The position numbers and the translations under genes were made by a program. Positions 1-5,203 of a DNA stretch of 5,525 nucleotides are shown here, one piece after another (the stretch's first letter is position 1; each line of letters begins with the position of its first letter). The stretch is from Eubacteriales Family XIII. Incertae Sedis bacterium. Its GTDB lineage: Bacteria > Bacillota > Clostridia > Peptostreptococcales > Anaerovoracaceae. A model generated the notes under the pieces. The model had not been told where the DNA came from and searched no databases. It worked only from the letters and a program-made list of their open reading frames with translations. The stretch is taken from positions 1 to 5,525 of the forward strand of contig JAISZM010000045.1 of NCBI GenBank assembly GCA_031269205.1, read 5' to 3'.

Positions 1-166
1 AGAATAGCATACACCTTTCAGAATATGTTGTCCAGTCCTTTTTTTCGATAATTTTGTTTTGACACCGTTACAATGACATTGATTTGTCGCTGTTTGCACT
101 TTCGTGCTTCACCTCTGGCAAAGGAAGGAAGGTGCGAAGTCGTCAGGGCCTCGGGGGATATGCGAT

Positions 167-190
167 ACAGCCCGACGATAGCTGGGCTGT
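167..190. repeat. 7-bp perfect inverted repeat (hairpin)
   Basis: ACAGCCC at 167-173 faces GGGCTGT at 184-190 across a 10-base loop. There is no T-run after it on + and no clear one on -, so it is not a standard intrinsic terminator. Its function is unknown. Confidence 0.5.
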
Positions 191-305
191 CGATAATGCC
201 GATGAATGTTTCATGGCTGGTCACAACATTGGCGATAGGAACGTATATTGTCAGGAACGGAGGGAAGACTATCATGCCGGGGTACTACATTGCTGCTTGA
301 GCATA

Positions 306-314
306 TGATACTAT
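306..314 (+). promoter_or_regulatory. Weak extended -10 promoter candidate ahead of nnrE
   Basis: TGATACTAT at 306-314 reads as an extended -10 (TG, one base, TACTAT). The overlapping TATATT (312-317) and TATTAT (314-319) are alternatives. TTGCTG at 290-295 lies 16 bases ahead of TATATT, which would give a normal -35 spacing. It is the only promoter-like stretch I see ahead of the epimerase gene, and it would leave a leader of about 105 bases. AT-rich DNA makes chance matches likely. Confidence 0.3.
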
Positions 315-425
315 ATTATTGAACAGGGTGCGGCGGCAGTTTTGATTGGGAGAACGGAATGGGCGGATCGGCACGCGAATTTGGCAAAACCGGGATATGC
401 CACATTCTTTTCAGGAGCGGGACAT

Positions 426-1088
426 ATGGCGATGGACAGATCGGGAAGCAGGCTCGTCACGGCCGATGAGATGAAACGGCTTGACGAGAATACGATAACG
501 GAGCACGGAATGTCGTCTGCTGTGCTCATGGAGCGCGCGGCGCTTGCCGTCGTGGAGACGCTTCGTGAAGAGGACTTCGACCTCTCACGCGTACTGGCCG
601 TATGTGGGCCGGGCAACAACGGAGGCGATGGCATAGCCGCCGCGCGACTGCTCCATATAGACGGGTGCGACGCGACGGTCGTCTTCGTGGGCGACAGGGA
701 GAAGCGTAGCGAGGAGACGAGGCTCCAGTGGCGCATCGCCGAGAGCTACGGCGTGGAGATCGTGGATCTGCGCGCCGCTGTGGACAGCGGGCTGTTCGCG
801 GAGGCTACGACTGTCATTGACTGTATCTTCGGCATAGGAGGAGGCCGCGCGCCTGCGGGCGATTTTCTCGACGCGGTTCGCATGATAAACAGGTCGGGCG
901 CGTCGGGCGCGGAAGTGCTCGCCGTCGATATTCCGAGCGGCGTTTCCGCCGACACGGGCGAGGCCGTGGGCGAAGCCATCACCGCCGACGCCACGGTGAC
1001 GTTCGCCTACAAGAAAGTCGGGCATGACAGGCCGCCCGGTAACGAACTGTCCGGCGATGTCATCGTGAAAGATATAGGAATTTATTGA
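426..1088 (+). CDS. nnrE: NAD(P)H-hydrate epimerase (YjeF N-terminal domain), stand-alone
   Basis: This 220-residue cytosolic enzyme should interconvert the R and S forms of NADHX and NADPHX, damaged hydrated cofactors, so that the partner dehydratase can restore them. The sequence shows the YjeF-N signatures: the early ADEMKRLDENTI stretch (13-24), LMERAALAV (34-42), the glycine loop GPGNNGGDG (61-69), IDCIFGIGGGR (131-141), and AVDIPSGVSADTG (166-178), whose Asp168 is the likely catalytic residue. It ends in GDVIVKDIGIY, which is where the epimerase domain normally stops. I chose ATG 426 because AGGAG (413-417) sits 8 bases upstream; a TTG at 342 would add 28 unlike residues. In many bacteria this domain is fused to the NnrD dehydratase, which is absent here. 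It is the first gene of the + strand run, 144 bases before the flavoprotein. Confidence 0.93.
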   Translation: MAMDRSGSRLVTADEMKRLDENTITEHGMSSAVLMERAALAVVETLREEDFDLSRVLAVCGPGNNGGDGIAAARLLHIDGCDATVVFVGDREKRSEETRLQWRIAESYGVEIVDLRAAVDSGLFAEATTVIDCIFGIGGGRAPAGDFLDAVRMINRSGASGAEVLAVDIPSGVSADTGEAVGEAITADATVTFAYKKVGHDRPPGNELSGDVIVKDIGIY

Positions 1089-1129
1089 CGGAACGCTGTT
1101 GCGGCAAGGGGCGCGGCGCGGGGGTAATA

Positions 1130-1151
1130 AAGCAAACTGGGGAAGCAAACT
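1130..1151 (+). repeat. 9-bp direct repeat
   Basis: AAGCAAACT occurs at 1130-1138 and again at 1143-1151, a 13-base period, just ahead of the SD of the micro-ORF at 1167. It could be a small tandem duplication or a binding site. Nothing else supports a role. Confidence 0.4.
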
Positions 1152-1166
1152 TACAAGGGAGAAACT

Positions 1167-1196
1167 ATGGCTGAAAAGAAAGATGCTGAAAATTGA
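1167..1196 (+). CDS. 9-codon micro-ORF with strong ribosome binding site
   Basis: ATG 1167 is preceded by AAGGGAG (1155-1161) at a 5-base spacing, one of the best ribosome binding sites in the window, yet the frame reads only MAEKKDAEN before TGA at 1194-1196. It lies between the epimerase gene and the flavoprotein gene. It may be a leader peptide or the preserved start of a gene whose body has been deleted. The peptide has no attenuator hallmark such as a run of one amino acid. Translation is plausible from the SD, but function is unknown. Confidence 0.35.
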   Translation: MAEKKDAEN

Positions 1197-1209
1197 CCGA
1201 TATAGGCGC

Positions 1210-1236
1210 ATGGCGAAACCTTGTGTGACTCCATGA
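1210..1236 (+). other. 8-codon frame overlapping the flavoprotein start (ATGA)
   Basis: ATG 1210 opens the frame MAKPCVTP, whose TGA (1234-1236) overlaps the flavoprotein ATG at 1233. Such ATGA overlaps often couple translation, and the flavoprotein start has no good SD of its own. The micro-frame itself has only a weak TAGG (1203-1206) upstream, so a chance arrangement is quite possible. Confidence 0.2.
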
Positions 1237-1952
1237 AAATCATAGTAATAAACGGCGCGGAGCAGAAGGGCTGCACCTACAATATGAAGGAGATGTTCCT
1301 TGACGCGGTCGGGCGGGGACACGATGTCACGGAGTTCACGCTGCCGGAAGACTGCCCCGTATTCTGCACGGGCTGCAAAGCGTGCTTCTACCGTGATATT
1401 TCCGTGTGCCCGCACCGTGAGTATACGGTTCCGATCTGGGATGCGATAAGCGCGGCGGATCTGATCGTGTTTACCTCGCCCGTCTATGTCTTTCACGCGA
1501 CTGCGCAAATGAAGGCGCTGCTCGACCATTATGGCTCAAAGTGGATGGCTCACTCTCCCGAGCGGCAGATGTTCTCGAAGCAAGCGGTCATCATTACGAA
1601 TGCCGCCGGCATGGGAATGAAAAATGTCGCGCGCGACATAGGCGACAGTCTGCGGTATTGGGGCGTGGCGCGCGTGTTCGTTATCAAGCAGGCCTTGTTT
1701 GAGTCGCGGTGGGAACTCGTGGCCGAGAAAAGGAAGGCGGCGATCAAGCGCAGTTGCGCGAGGGTTTCCTCTCGCGTCACAGCCGCCGGGGCGGTAAAGC
1801 CGTCCATAGGCGTCAAGGCGAGATTCTATATTATGCGCATGGCGCAGCGAATGATACATAAGTCGCAGCTGAAAGCCGGTCAACCTGAAACGAAAGACCA
1901 TCTGTATTGGAAAGAAAATGGATGGCTGTCCGGCGGGAAGCCGTGGAGGTGA
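1233..1952 (+). CDS. Flavodoxin-fold NAD(P)H-dependent oxidoreductase with compact cysteine cluster
   Basis: This 239-residue protein is a probable FMN-binding reductase of the NADPH-dependent FMN reductase/iron-sulfur flavoprotein group, likely cytosolic. It opens with MKIIVINGAEQKGCTYN (beta strand plus phosphate-binding loop for FMN, residues 1-17). A cysteine cluster C45-x2-C48-x2-C51-x7-C59 follows, with an extra C41. ADLIVFTSPVYVFHATAQMKALLDH is the usual flavin-isoalloxazine loop region of this family. The C-terminus, HLYWKENGWLSGGKPW, resembles the tail I know from clostridial members. The cluster fits the CX2CX2CX4-7C pattern of iron-sulfur flavoproteins, so a 4Fe-4S centre is possible but not shown. 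ATG 1233 matches the family start; no good SD precedes it, and a micro-ORF ends on this start (ATGA). TTG 1221 is an alternative start. The physiological electron acceptor is unknown. Confidence 0.88.
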   Translation: MKIIVINGAEQKGCTYNMKEMFLDAVGRGHDVTEFTLPEDCPVFCTGCKACFYRDISVCPHREYTVPIWDAISAADLIVFTSPVYVFHATAQMKALLDHYGSKWMAHSPERQMFSKQAVIITNAAGMGMKNVARDIGDSLRYWGVARVFVIKQALFESRWELVAEKRKAAIKRSCARVSSRVTAAGAVKPSIGVKARFYIMRMAQRMIHKSQLKAGQPETKDHLYWKENGWLSGGKPWR

Positions 1953-1993
1953 ATGGTTCCTCCTATTGTGTTGTCGGGAAAGGATGAGAAAAC

Positions 1994-2056
1994 ATGAAAA
2001 TTCTAACCTTGGAAGAAGGGGGAGGGGGCAAGACCCCGCTGAGGGAATTATCGTGA
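1994..2056 (+). CDS. 20-codon micro-ORF coupled to the ADP-ribosylglycohydrolase start
   Basis: ATG 1994 is preceded by AAGGATGAG (1980-1988; core AGGA 1981-1984, 9-base spacing). The frame reads MKILTLEEGGGGKTPLRELS and stops at TGA 2054-2056, overlapping the GTG start at 2053-2055 as GTGA. This layout suggests that ribosomes leaving the micro-ORF re-initiate on the hydrolase gene. A small G4/C4 hairpin (2025-2028 with 2034-2037) lies inside it, just ahead of the GAGGG SD at 2041-2045, so translation of the micro-ORF could open the site. The glycine-lysine-threonine stretch is not a complete P-loop. I do not recognise the peptide; it could be fortuitous. Confidence 0.4.
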   Translation: MKILTLEEGGGGKTPLRELS

Positions 2057-3159
2057 CGAAACTCCCGCACAACGAAAACCTTTATGTTTGCGGCCTGTCC
2101 GACCATGCGTTGTGGGGCGTCATCGCCGGCGATGCCCTCGGCGTCCCCGTTGAGTTCAAGAAACGGGAATATCTCGACCGGCATCCCGTGACCGATTTCA
2201 TCGGCTATGGGACATTCGACAAACCGCCCGGCACGTGGTCGGACGATTCGAGTCTGACGCTCGCTCTCGCGGATTCCATCGCCTCGTCCGGAGGGAAACT
2301 TGACTATGCGGATATGATGGAACGGTTTGCCAAGTGGATTTTTGAAGGCGCCTATACTCAGGACGGGAAGGCGTTCGACGTCGGCATGACGACATTGAAA
2401 GCAATCAGCAACTACAGAAAAGGCGCCGCGCCTGCGGAGTGCGGAGGCCGCGGAGAGCGCGACAACGGAAACGGCTCTCTCATGCGCATCGTTCCCCTGT
2501 TGTTCTACCTTGACAGCAAGGGCGTCAAGGTCTTGGGTGACGAAGGTGCTCGCGTCATCTCCGACGTTTCCTCGCTGACCCACGCCCACCCGCGCAGCCG
2601 CGCGGCCTGTATCATATATCTCGCGGTCTGCGAACACGCCTTGTCGGAAGCGCGGGGCTCCGGTAAAAGCGGGCGCCTCGAAATATCGAACGGGGAAGAA
2701 CGCTTCAAGCGGCGCAAGGAAGGCATCATCGCCGCTATCCGCGACACGCTGAAATTCCTCGGGGAGCACGGCGAATACAACAATGAACTCGAACATTTTG
2801 CGCGGATGGCCGACGCCGGATTCAGCGATCTGCCGCGCGAACGGATAAAGAGTTCCGGTTACGTCGTGCACACGCTCGAGGCCGCACTTTGGTGCACTAT
2901 GAATACAGGGAACTGTATGGACGCCCTGCTTGCGGCGGTCAATCTGGGCGGCGATACCGACACGACCGCCGCAGTCTGCGGAGGGCTCGCGGGACTGTAC
3001 TCATACGGAGCCGGCGACGGCGCGTCGATCCGGCTCGCCGACAAAATCCCGAACCGCGAAGTTGCCACGGGGATTATTAAGAAATTCAGTCATACCGTAG
3101 AGCGCGTTGGTCAGCACTCCGTCGCGACGGACGATGAGCACATCTTGAGGAGTTGGTAA
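2053..3159 (+). CDS. ADP-ribosylglycohydrolase family protein (DraG/ARH-like)
   Basis: This 368-residue cytosolic hydrolase should remove ADP-ribose from proteins or other acceptors with a binuclear metal site, as DraG and ARH enzymes do. Counting from the GTG start, the family motifs are GDALGVPVEF (26-35), TWSDDSS (61-67, metal-binding D64 and D65), DNGNGSLMR (137-145), THAHPRS (176-182) and NLGGDTDTT (297-305, metal-binding D301 and D303). All key acidic residues are present and length is normal, so it should be active. GTG 2053 has GAGGG 7 bases upstream and starts close to the domain. ATG 1984 in the same frame would add 23 residues of unlike, low-complexity sequence. It overlaps the next HTH gene by one base. 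The acceptor is unknown: dinitrogenase reductase, arginine, serine, DNA bases or a small molecule cannot be told apart from sequence here. Confidence 0.93.
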   Translation: MTKLPHNENLYVCGLSDHALWGVIAGDALGVPVEFKKREYLDRHPVTDFIGYGTFDKPPGTWSDDSSLTLALADSIASSGGKLDYADMMERFAKWIFEGAYTQDGKAFDVGMTTLKAISNYRKGAAPAECGGRGERDNGNGSLMRIVPLLFYLDSKGVKVLGDEGARVISDVSSLTHAHPRSRAACIIYLAVCEHALSEARGSGKSGRLEISNGEERFKRRKEGIIAAIRDTLKFLGEHGEYNNELEHFARMADAGFSDLPRERIKSSGYVVHTLEAALWCTMNTGNCMDALLAAVNLGGDTDTTAAVCGGLAGLYSYGAGDGASIRLADKIPNREVATGIIKKFSHTVERVGQHSVATDDEHILRSW

Positions 3160-3377
3160 TGGGGTATCCCGATTTTGTAAAACAGGTGCGGCAGCTTTCA
3201 GGCATGACACAAAGCGACTGTGCGGGCGCTTTATCGGTTAACGCATCTTCCGTCAAGCATTGGTGGAATGGCTATGCGAAGACGGCCAAGGCGCATTGGC
3301 TGATGATTGATTTTGGCATCAAGGCTGATTTTATGAAATCCTGCATGGGATTTCAACAGGAAAATCAATCATTATAG
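3159..3377 (+). CDS. Small XRE-like helix-turn-helix protein
   Basis: This 72-residue protein is little more than one helix-turn-helix domain. FVKQVRQLSGMTQSDCAGALSV (6-27) gives the first two helices and NASSVKHWWNG (28-38) the likely recognition helix. The rest is a short tail with a hydrophobic patch near WLMIDFGI. It probably binds DNA as a dimer, or it may be an adaptor-like partner. ATG 3159 shares its first base with the TAA stop of the hydrolase gene (3157-3159), and GAGGAG (3147-3152) lies 6 bases upstream, so the two genes are surely co-translated. It is a candidate autoregulator of its operon; no operator can be pinned down. The paired tryptophans H-W-W are slightly unusual. Assignment to the XRE class is by pattern only. 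Confidence 0.8.
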   Translation: MGYPDFVKQVRQLSGMTQSDCAGALSVNASSVKHWWNGYAKTAKAHWLMIDFGIKADFMKSCMGFQQENQSL

Positions 3378-3405
3378 TAGCAAAGTTTAACAGGGAGGGT
3401 CGTCA

Positions 3406-3951
3406 ATGAAAGATGCAAGCGAAACACCGGGTAAGAACCTCGAGTATATTAAAAGCCTGAATCGCACGAATATGCTGACGATCTTATTGGCGTTATGCGA
3501 AGACGAGGGCTTGGCGAAGCAGATTTCCGCAAAAGCGAAGGATCTGCTGTCGGACGTCGACGCGGGGGAAATTGAGGAACAGGTTTTCGATGCGCTGAAC
3601 ACCATATTTATCGAGGAATTATGGAAGAATTCGGGCAAAGACTATTTTGGCGGTTACCACGATGAAACGGAGGTCGCCTATGAGATGGTTGAAGACGCCG
3701 TTTCGAAGCCGCTTCAAAACATGAAACGGTATCGTGCGCTCGGGATGAAAGATATAGAGAAGAAGTATTGCGTCGGCATCGTGGCTGGACTGCTGCGTTA
3801 TGGAGATGAAGGCGAGAATGAATTTCATGAGGCCGTCCCGGACGATCCGTATACTATAGCGGACGATGTTTTTGCAGAATGGAAAGAACATAATCCGCCG
3901 GAGGAATGGGATGAGGTCAAGGCAACGTTTGACAGATTCGCAGAAGCATAA
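3406..3951 (+). CDS. Acidic all-helical protein of unknown function
   Basis: I do not recognise this 181-residue protein with certainty. It is rich in Glu, Asp and Lys, has no signal peptide or membrane segment, and looks fully helical. An N-terminal helical part (about 11-50) carries NMLTILLALCEDEGLAKQISAKAKDLL. A second part (about 75-160) has the pattern YFGGYHDETEVAYEMVEDAV, then LQNMKRYRALGMKDIEKKYCVGIVAGLLRYG, then PDDPYTIADDVFAEWK. From memory this second part resembles the helical C-terminal segment found after SWIM zinc fingers in some Bacillota proteins, but there is no zinc finger here. GGGAGGG (3393-3399) lies 6 bases before ATG 3406, a very strong SD. It follows the HTH gene by 28 bases and is probably the last gene of the hydrolase/HTH unit. 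Confidence 0.85.
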   Translation: MKDASETPGKNLEYIKSLNRTNMLTILLALCEDEGLAKQISAKAKDLLSDVDAGEIEEQVFDALNTIFIEELWKNSGKDYFGGYHDETEVAYEMVEDAVSKPLQNMKRYRALGMKDIEKKYCVGIVAGLLRYGDEGENEFHEAVPDDPYTIADDVFAEWKEHNPPEEWDEVKATFDRFAEA

Positions 3952-4132
3952 GGGTCTGTAATTCGCCACTAAAAATTACCCCGACTCCACCCTCGTCATC
4001 AAAACTCTTCGATACGGCGGTATGATTTGTGACCGGTGAATTGTGTCCTGTAACAACTATCCTCGGGGATGATTTGTATTGTTATTCCCACGGATATACA
4101 GGGGTGCAATCCCGAATCAATTCTTTTCTACC

Positions 4133-4142
4133 GTTTCGAAAC
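4133..4142. repeat. 10-bp perfect palindrome
   Basis: GTTTCGAAAC is its own reverse complement. It lies about 100 bases upstream of the HTH promoter and 11 bases before the terminator-like hairpin. It could be an operator half-site pair for a small HTH protein, but one copy alone is weak evidence. Confidence 0.3.
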
Positions 4143-4153
4143 ACGTTATCAAA

Positions 4154-4181
4154 CCGACCTCGCCCAGCGGGTCGGCGTTTT
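4154..4181 (+). terminator. Intrinsic terminator-like hairpin
   Basis: CCGACC (4154-4159) pairs with GGTCGG (4170-4175). Inside it, after one bulged T, CGC (4161-4163) pairs with GCG (4167-4169) around a CCA loop, and CG plus TTTT (4176-4181) follow. This makes a stable GC-rich stem with a short U-tract on +. It lies about 200 bases after the unknown-protein gene, so it would end that operon with a long 3' tail or end a small RNA. On the - strand the tail is a weaker TTTGAT. Confidence 0.6.
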
Positions 4182-4245
4182 CTCAATCATATCATGCACT
4201 TATCAGCCTGTCATTCCAATCGTTGTGGAATCGGCCAATACCCTG

Positions 4246-4274
4246 TTGCAAACAATTGTTCGCCCGTGTATACT
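4246..4274 (+). promoter_or_regulatory. Sigma70-type promoter of the HTH regulator
   Basis: TTGCAA (4246-4251) and TATACT (4269-4274) are separated by 17 bases, the ideal spacing for a housekeeping promoter. The expected transcription start, 6-7 bases after the -10, falls at 4280-4281, the A of the regulator's ATG. The mRNA would therefore be leaderless. No SD-like purine run precedes the ATG, which agrees with this. Confidence 0.6.
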
Positions 4275-4280
4275 GATAAT

Positions 4281-4676
4281 ATGAACAGCAGGTACCCGAC
4301 AATCGACATCGCCGCCACCGGCAGAAATATCAGGAGCCTTATGGCGGAGCGCGGCTTCGGGCCGGTTTTTATCTGCGGGCAATTCGGGATCGGCAGCCTG
4401 CAGACGGTCTATAATTGGATGAACGGCCGCAATCTGCCGAGCATCGATCACCTCTATGACCTGTCCATGCTGCTAACCGTCCCAATCGATGACATTATCG
4501 TACCGGCAAGGCGCGATGGCGCATACTCATCCAATGGGATGATGTTGGGATTGACACCGGATCGCGGCGCCGTCCGGGAAACACCGGCTAAAGACGCGCG
4601 GCATGGATTCAATCGGCGTTTCCCGCAGCCTGTTGTCGTCAGCATTCTGCAAAACGGGACGTTAAGAGTGTCATAG
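4281..4676 (+). CDS. Helix-turn-helix transcriptional regulator
   Basis: This 131-residue protein has an N-terminal HTH domain of a type I know from many Clostridia: YPTIDIAATGRNIRSLMAERG (5-25), then a turn and the probable recognition helix SLQTVYNWMNGRNLPSIDHLYDLSMLL (39-65), then VPIDDIIV (67-74), where the domain usually ends. The remaining residues (about 80-131) are low in recognisable structure and rich in Arg, Gly and Pro. They may be a poorly conserved tail or read-through into rearranged DNA before the broken gene behind. ATG 4281 fits the family start; the frame is open further up, to a GTG at 4029, but that part is not protein-like and contains the promoter. It has no SD and is probably translated from a leaderless mRNA. 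Its targets are unknown; the neighbouring nuclease gene or itself are natural candidates. Confidence 0.82.
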   Translation: MNSRYPTIDIAATGRNIRSLMAERGFGPVFICGQFGIGSLQTVYNWMNGRNLPSIDHLYDLSMLLTVPIDDIIVPARRDGAYSSNGMMLGLTPDRGAVRETPAKDARHGFNRRFPQPVVVSILQNGTLRVS

Positions 4677-4699
4677 TTGACTTCTTACGAGCGGATGAT

Positions 4700-5203
4700 A
4701 TGGTGGGGATAATCGACGGTTTAGTCAGAGATTTGTTTCAGGAAGTTCTGGGCAAGGAAAGAACGGTCGGACAAGAGGAGTTCGGAAATCAATTTGGAGA
4801 TGCCTTCAAGTTCTCTCCCTTTCACGATAGAGTAGGAGAGCATAAATGGAAGTTGATTGTCAACAAAAGCATATATCCGAAGGGAACTTATGAAGCGATT
4901 TCAATAATACGTGACAAAAGGACGGGGAATGTTCGTATCTGGTCAGCAGAAGGCCGATCAAAAGGAATGGGATATATACAAGTTCCTGTTATTTTTCTTT
5001 CGCTTAAAAGGCTGGTGCCGGTTGGTGAGGAAAAGAAAGTAGCCCATGACCCGGTGTCTTTTTCGGAAGAGGAAATTGCGTTCTATCAGCAGTATCACAA
5101 TAAAATACTGATGTTGGCGGATGCGCTGACCGGTGTTGAATTGATTGAATCCAGCAATAAGAACTCATTGGGTGCGGTTACGGATTTTTATGATGGTCAG
5201 TGA
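4700..5203 (+). pseudogene. Truncated AAA ATPase part of an OLD-like ATPase/TOPRIM protein
   Basis: The 167-codon frame matches, from memory, the first half of AAA/SMC-type ATPases that carry a C-terminal TOPRIM nuclease domain. Typical stretches are FGDAFKFSPFHDRVGEHKWKL (32-52), ISIIRDK (68-74), the hallmark YIQVPVIFLSLKRLVPVGE (92-110), and IESSNKNSLGAVTDFYD (149-165), which in the family lead on to the ABC signature. The N-terminal strand and Walker A loop that should precede VGIIDGL are missing: the codons just upstream (4664-4699) read KSVIVDFLRADD with no glycine-rich loop. The frame ends early at TGA 5201-5203, before the signature and Walker B. No real SD is seen. So it lacks ATP-binding essentials and is most likely a remnant; a short expressed protein is possible but would not work as an ATPase. 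Its AT-rich, A-ending codon use differs from the left half of the window. Confidence 0.75.

Larger units (their letters stand above)
1..425. other. Left intergenic region, no supported gene
   Basis: No frame here looks like a known protein. Several 70-85 codon open frames lie on both strands, but none has a convincing SD site or recognisable family features. The first 51 bases are open in frame 1 and could be the tail of a gene outside the window, which cannot be judged from so little. Visible structure is a perfect 7-bp hairpin at 167-190, an imperfect inverted repeat around 100-140 (CACCT near 111 facing AGGTG near 131), a T-run at 39-45 and a weak promoter candidate near 306-314. The stretch may be a repeat element or gene remnant, but I cannot identify it. 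Confidence 0.5.
3952..4280. other. Intergenic region with hairpins, palindrome and promoter
   Basis: This 329-base gap separates the hydrolase unit from the HTH regulator. It holds a small hairpin right after the stop (GTAATT 3958-3963 with AATTAC 3974-3979, no T-run), a 10-bp palindrome at 4133-4142, a terminator-like hairpin at 4154-4181 and the promoter at 4246-4274. A 71-codon frame (4069-4284) spans most of it and its TGA overlaps the HTH start as ATGA. It begins MICIVIPTDIQGC, has no family I can name, and contains the terminator hairpin. I treat the region as regulatory rather than coding, with some doubt. Confidence 0.55.

Noticed and set aside
59..64. Perfect -35 box TTGACA
   Set aside because: At 16-18 bases downstream only poor -10 sequences occur (around 81-87), and the TACAAT at 69-74 is far too close. 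No gene start follows within a useful distance.
18..308. Overlapping 74-85 codon frames on both strands
   Set aside because: No SD-supported start, no recognisable family, and three competing frames over the same bases. I cannot choose any of them as real.
585..1529. 314-codon open frame on the - strand
   Set aside because: It lies opposite the epimerase and flavoprotein genes, whose family motifs are clear, and its translation is Arg/His-rich and without motifs. Such frames are common opposite G/C-ending codons.
2014..2036. P-loop-like GGGGKT in the 20-codon micro-ORF
   Set aside because: The spacing does not fit GxxxxGK[ST] and the peptide is too short for a nucleotide-binding fold.
1963..2871. 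302-codon open frame on the - strand
   Set aside because: It is fully opposite the ADP-ribosylglycohydrolase, which keeps all its metal-binding motifs; no independent evidence of coding.
4029..4280. N-terminal extension of the HTH regulator from GTG 4029
   Set aside because: The extra 84 residues do not resemble protein of this family and the stretch contains the terminator hairpin and promoter; the family start matches ATG 4281.
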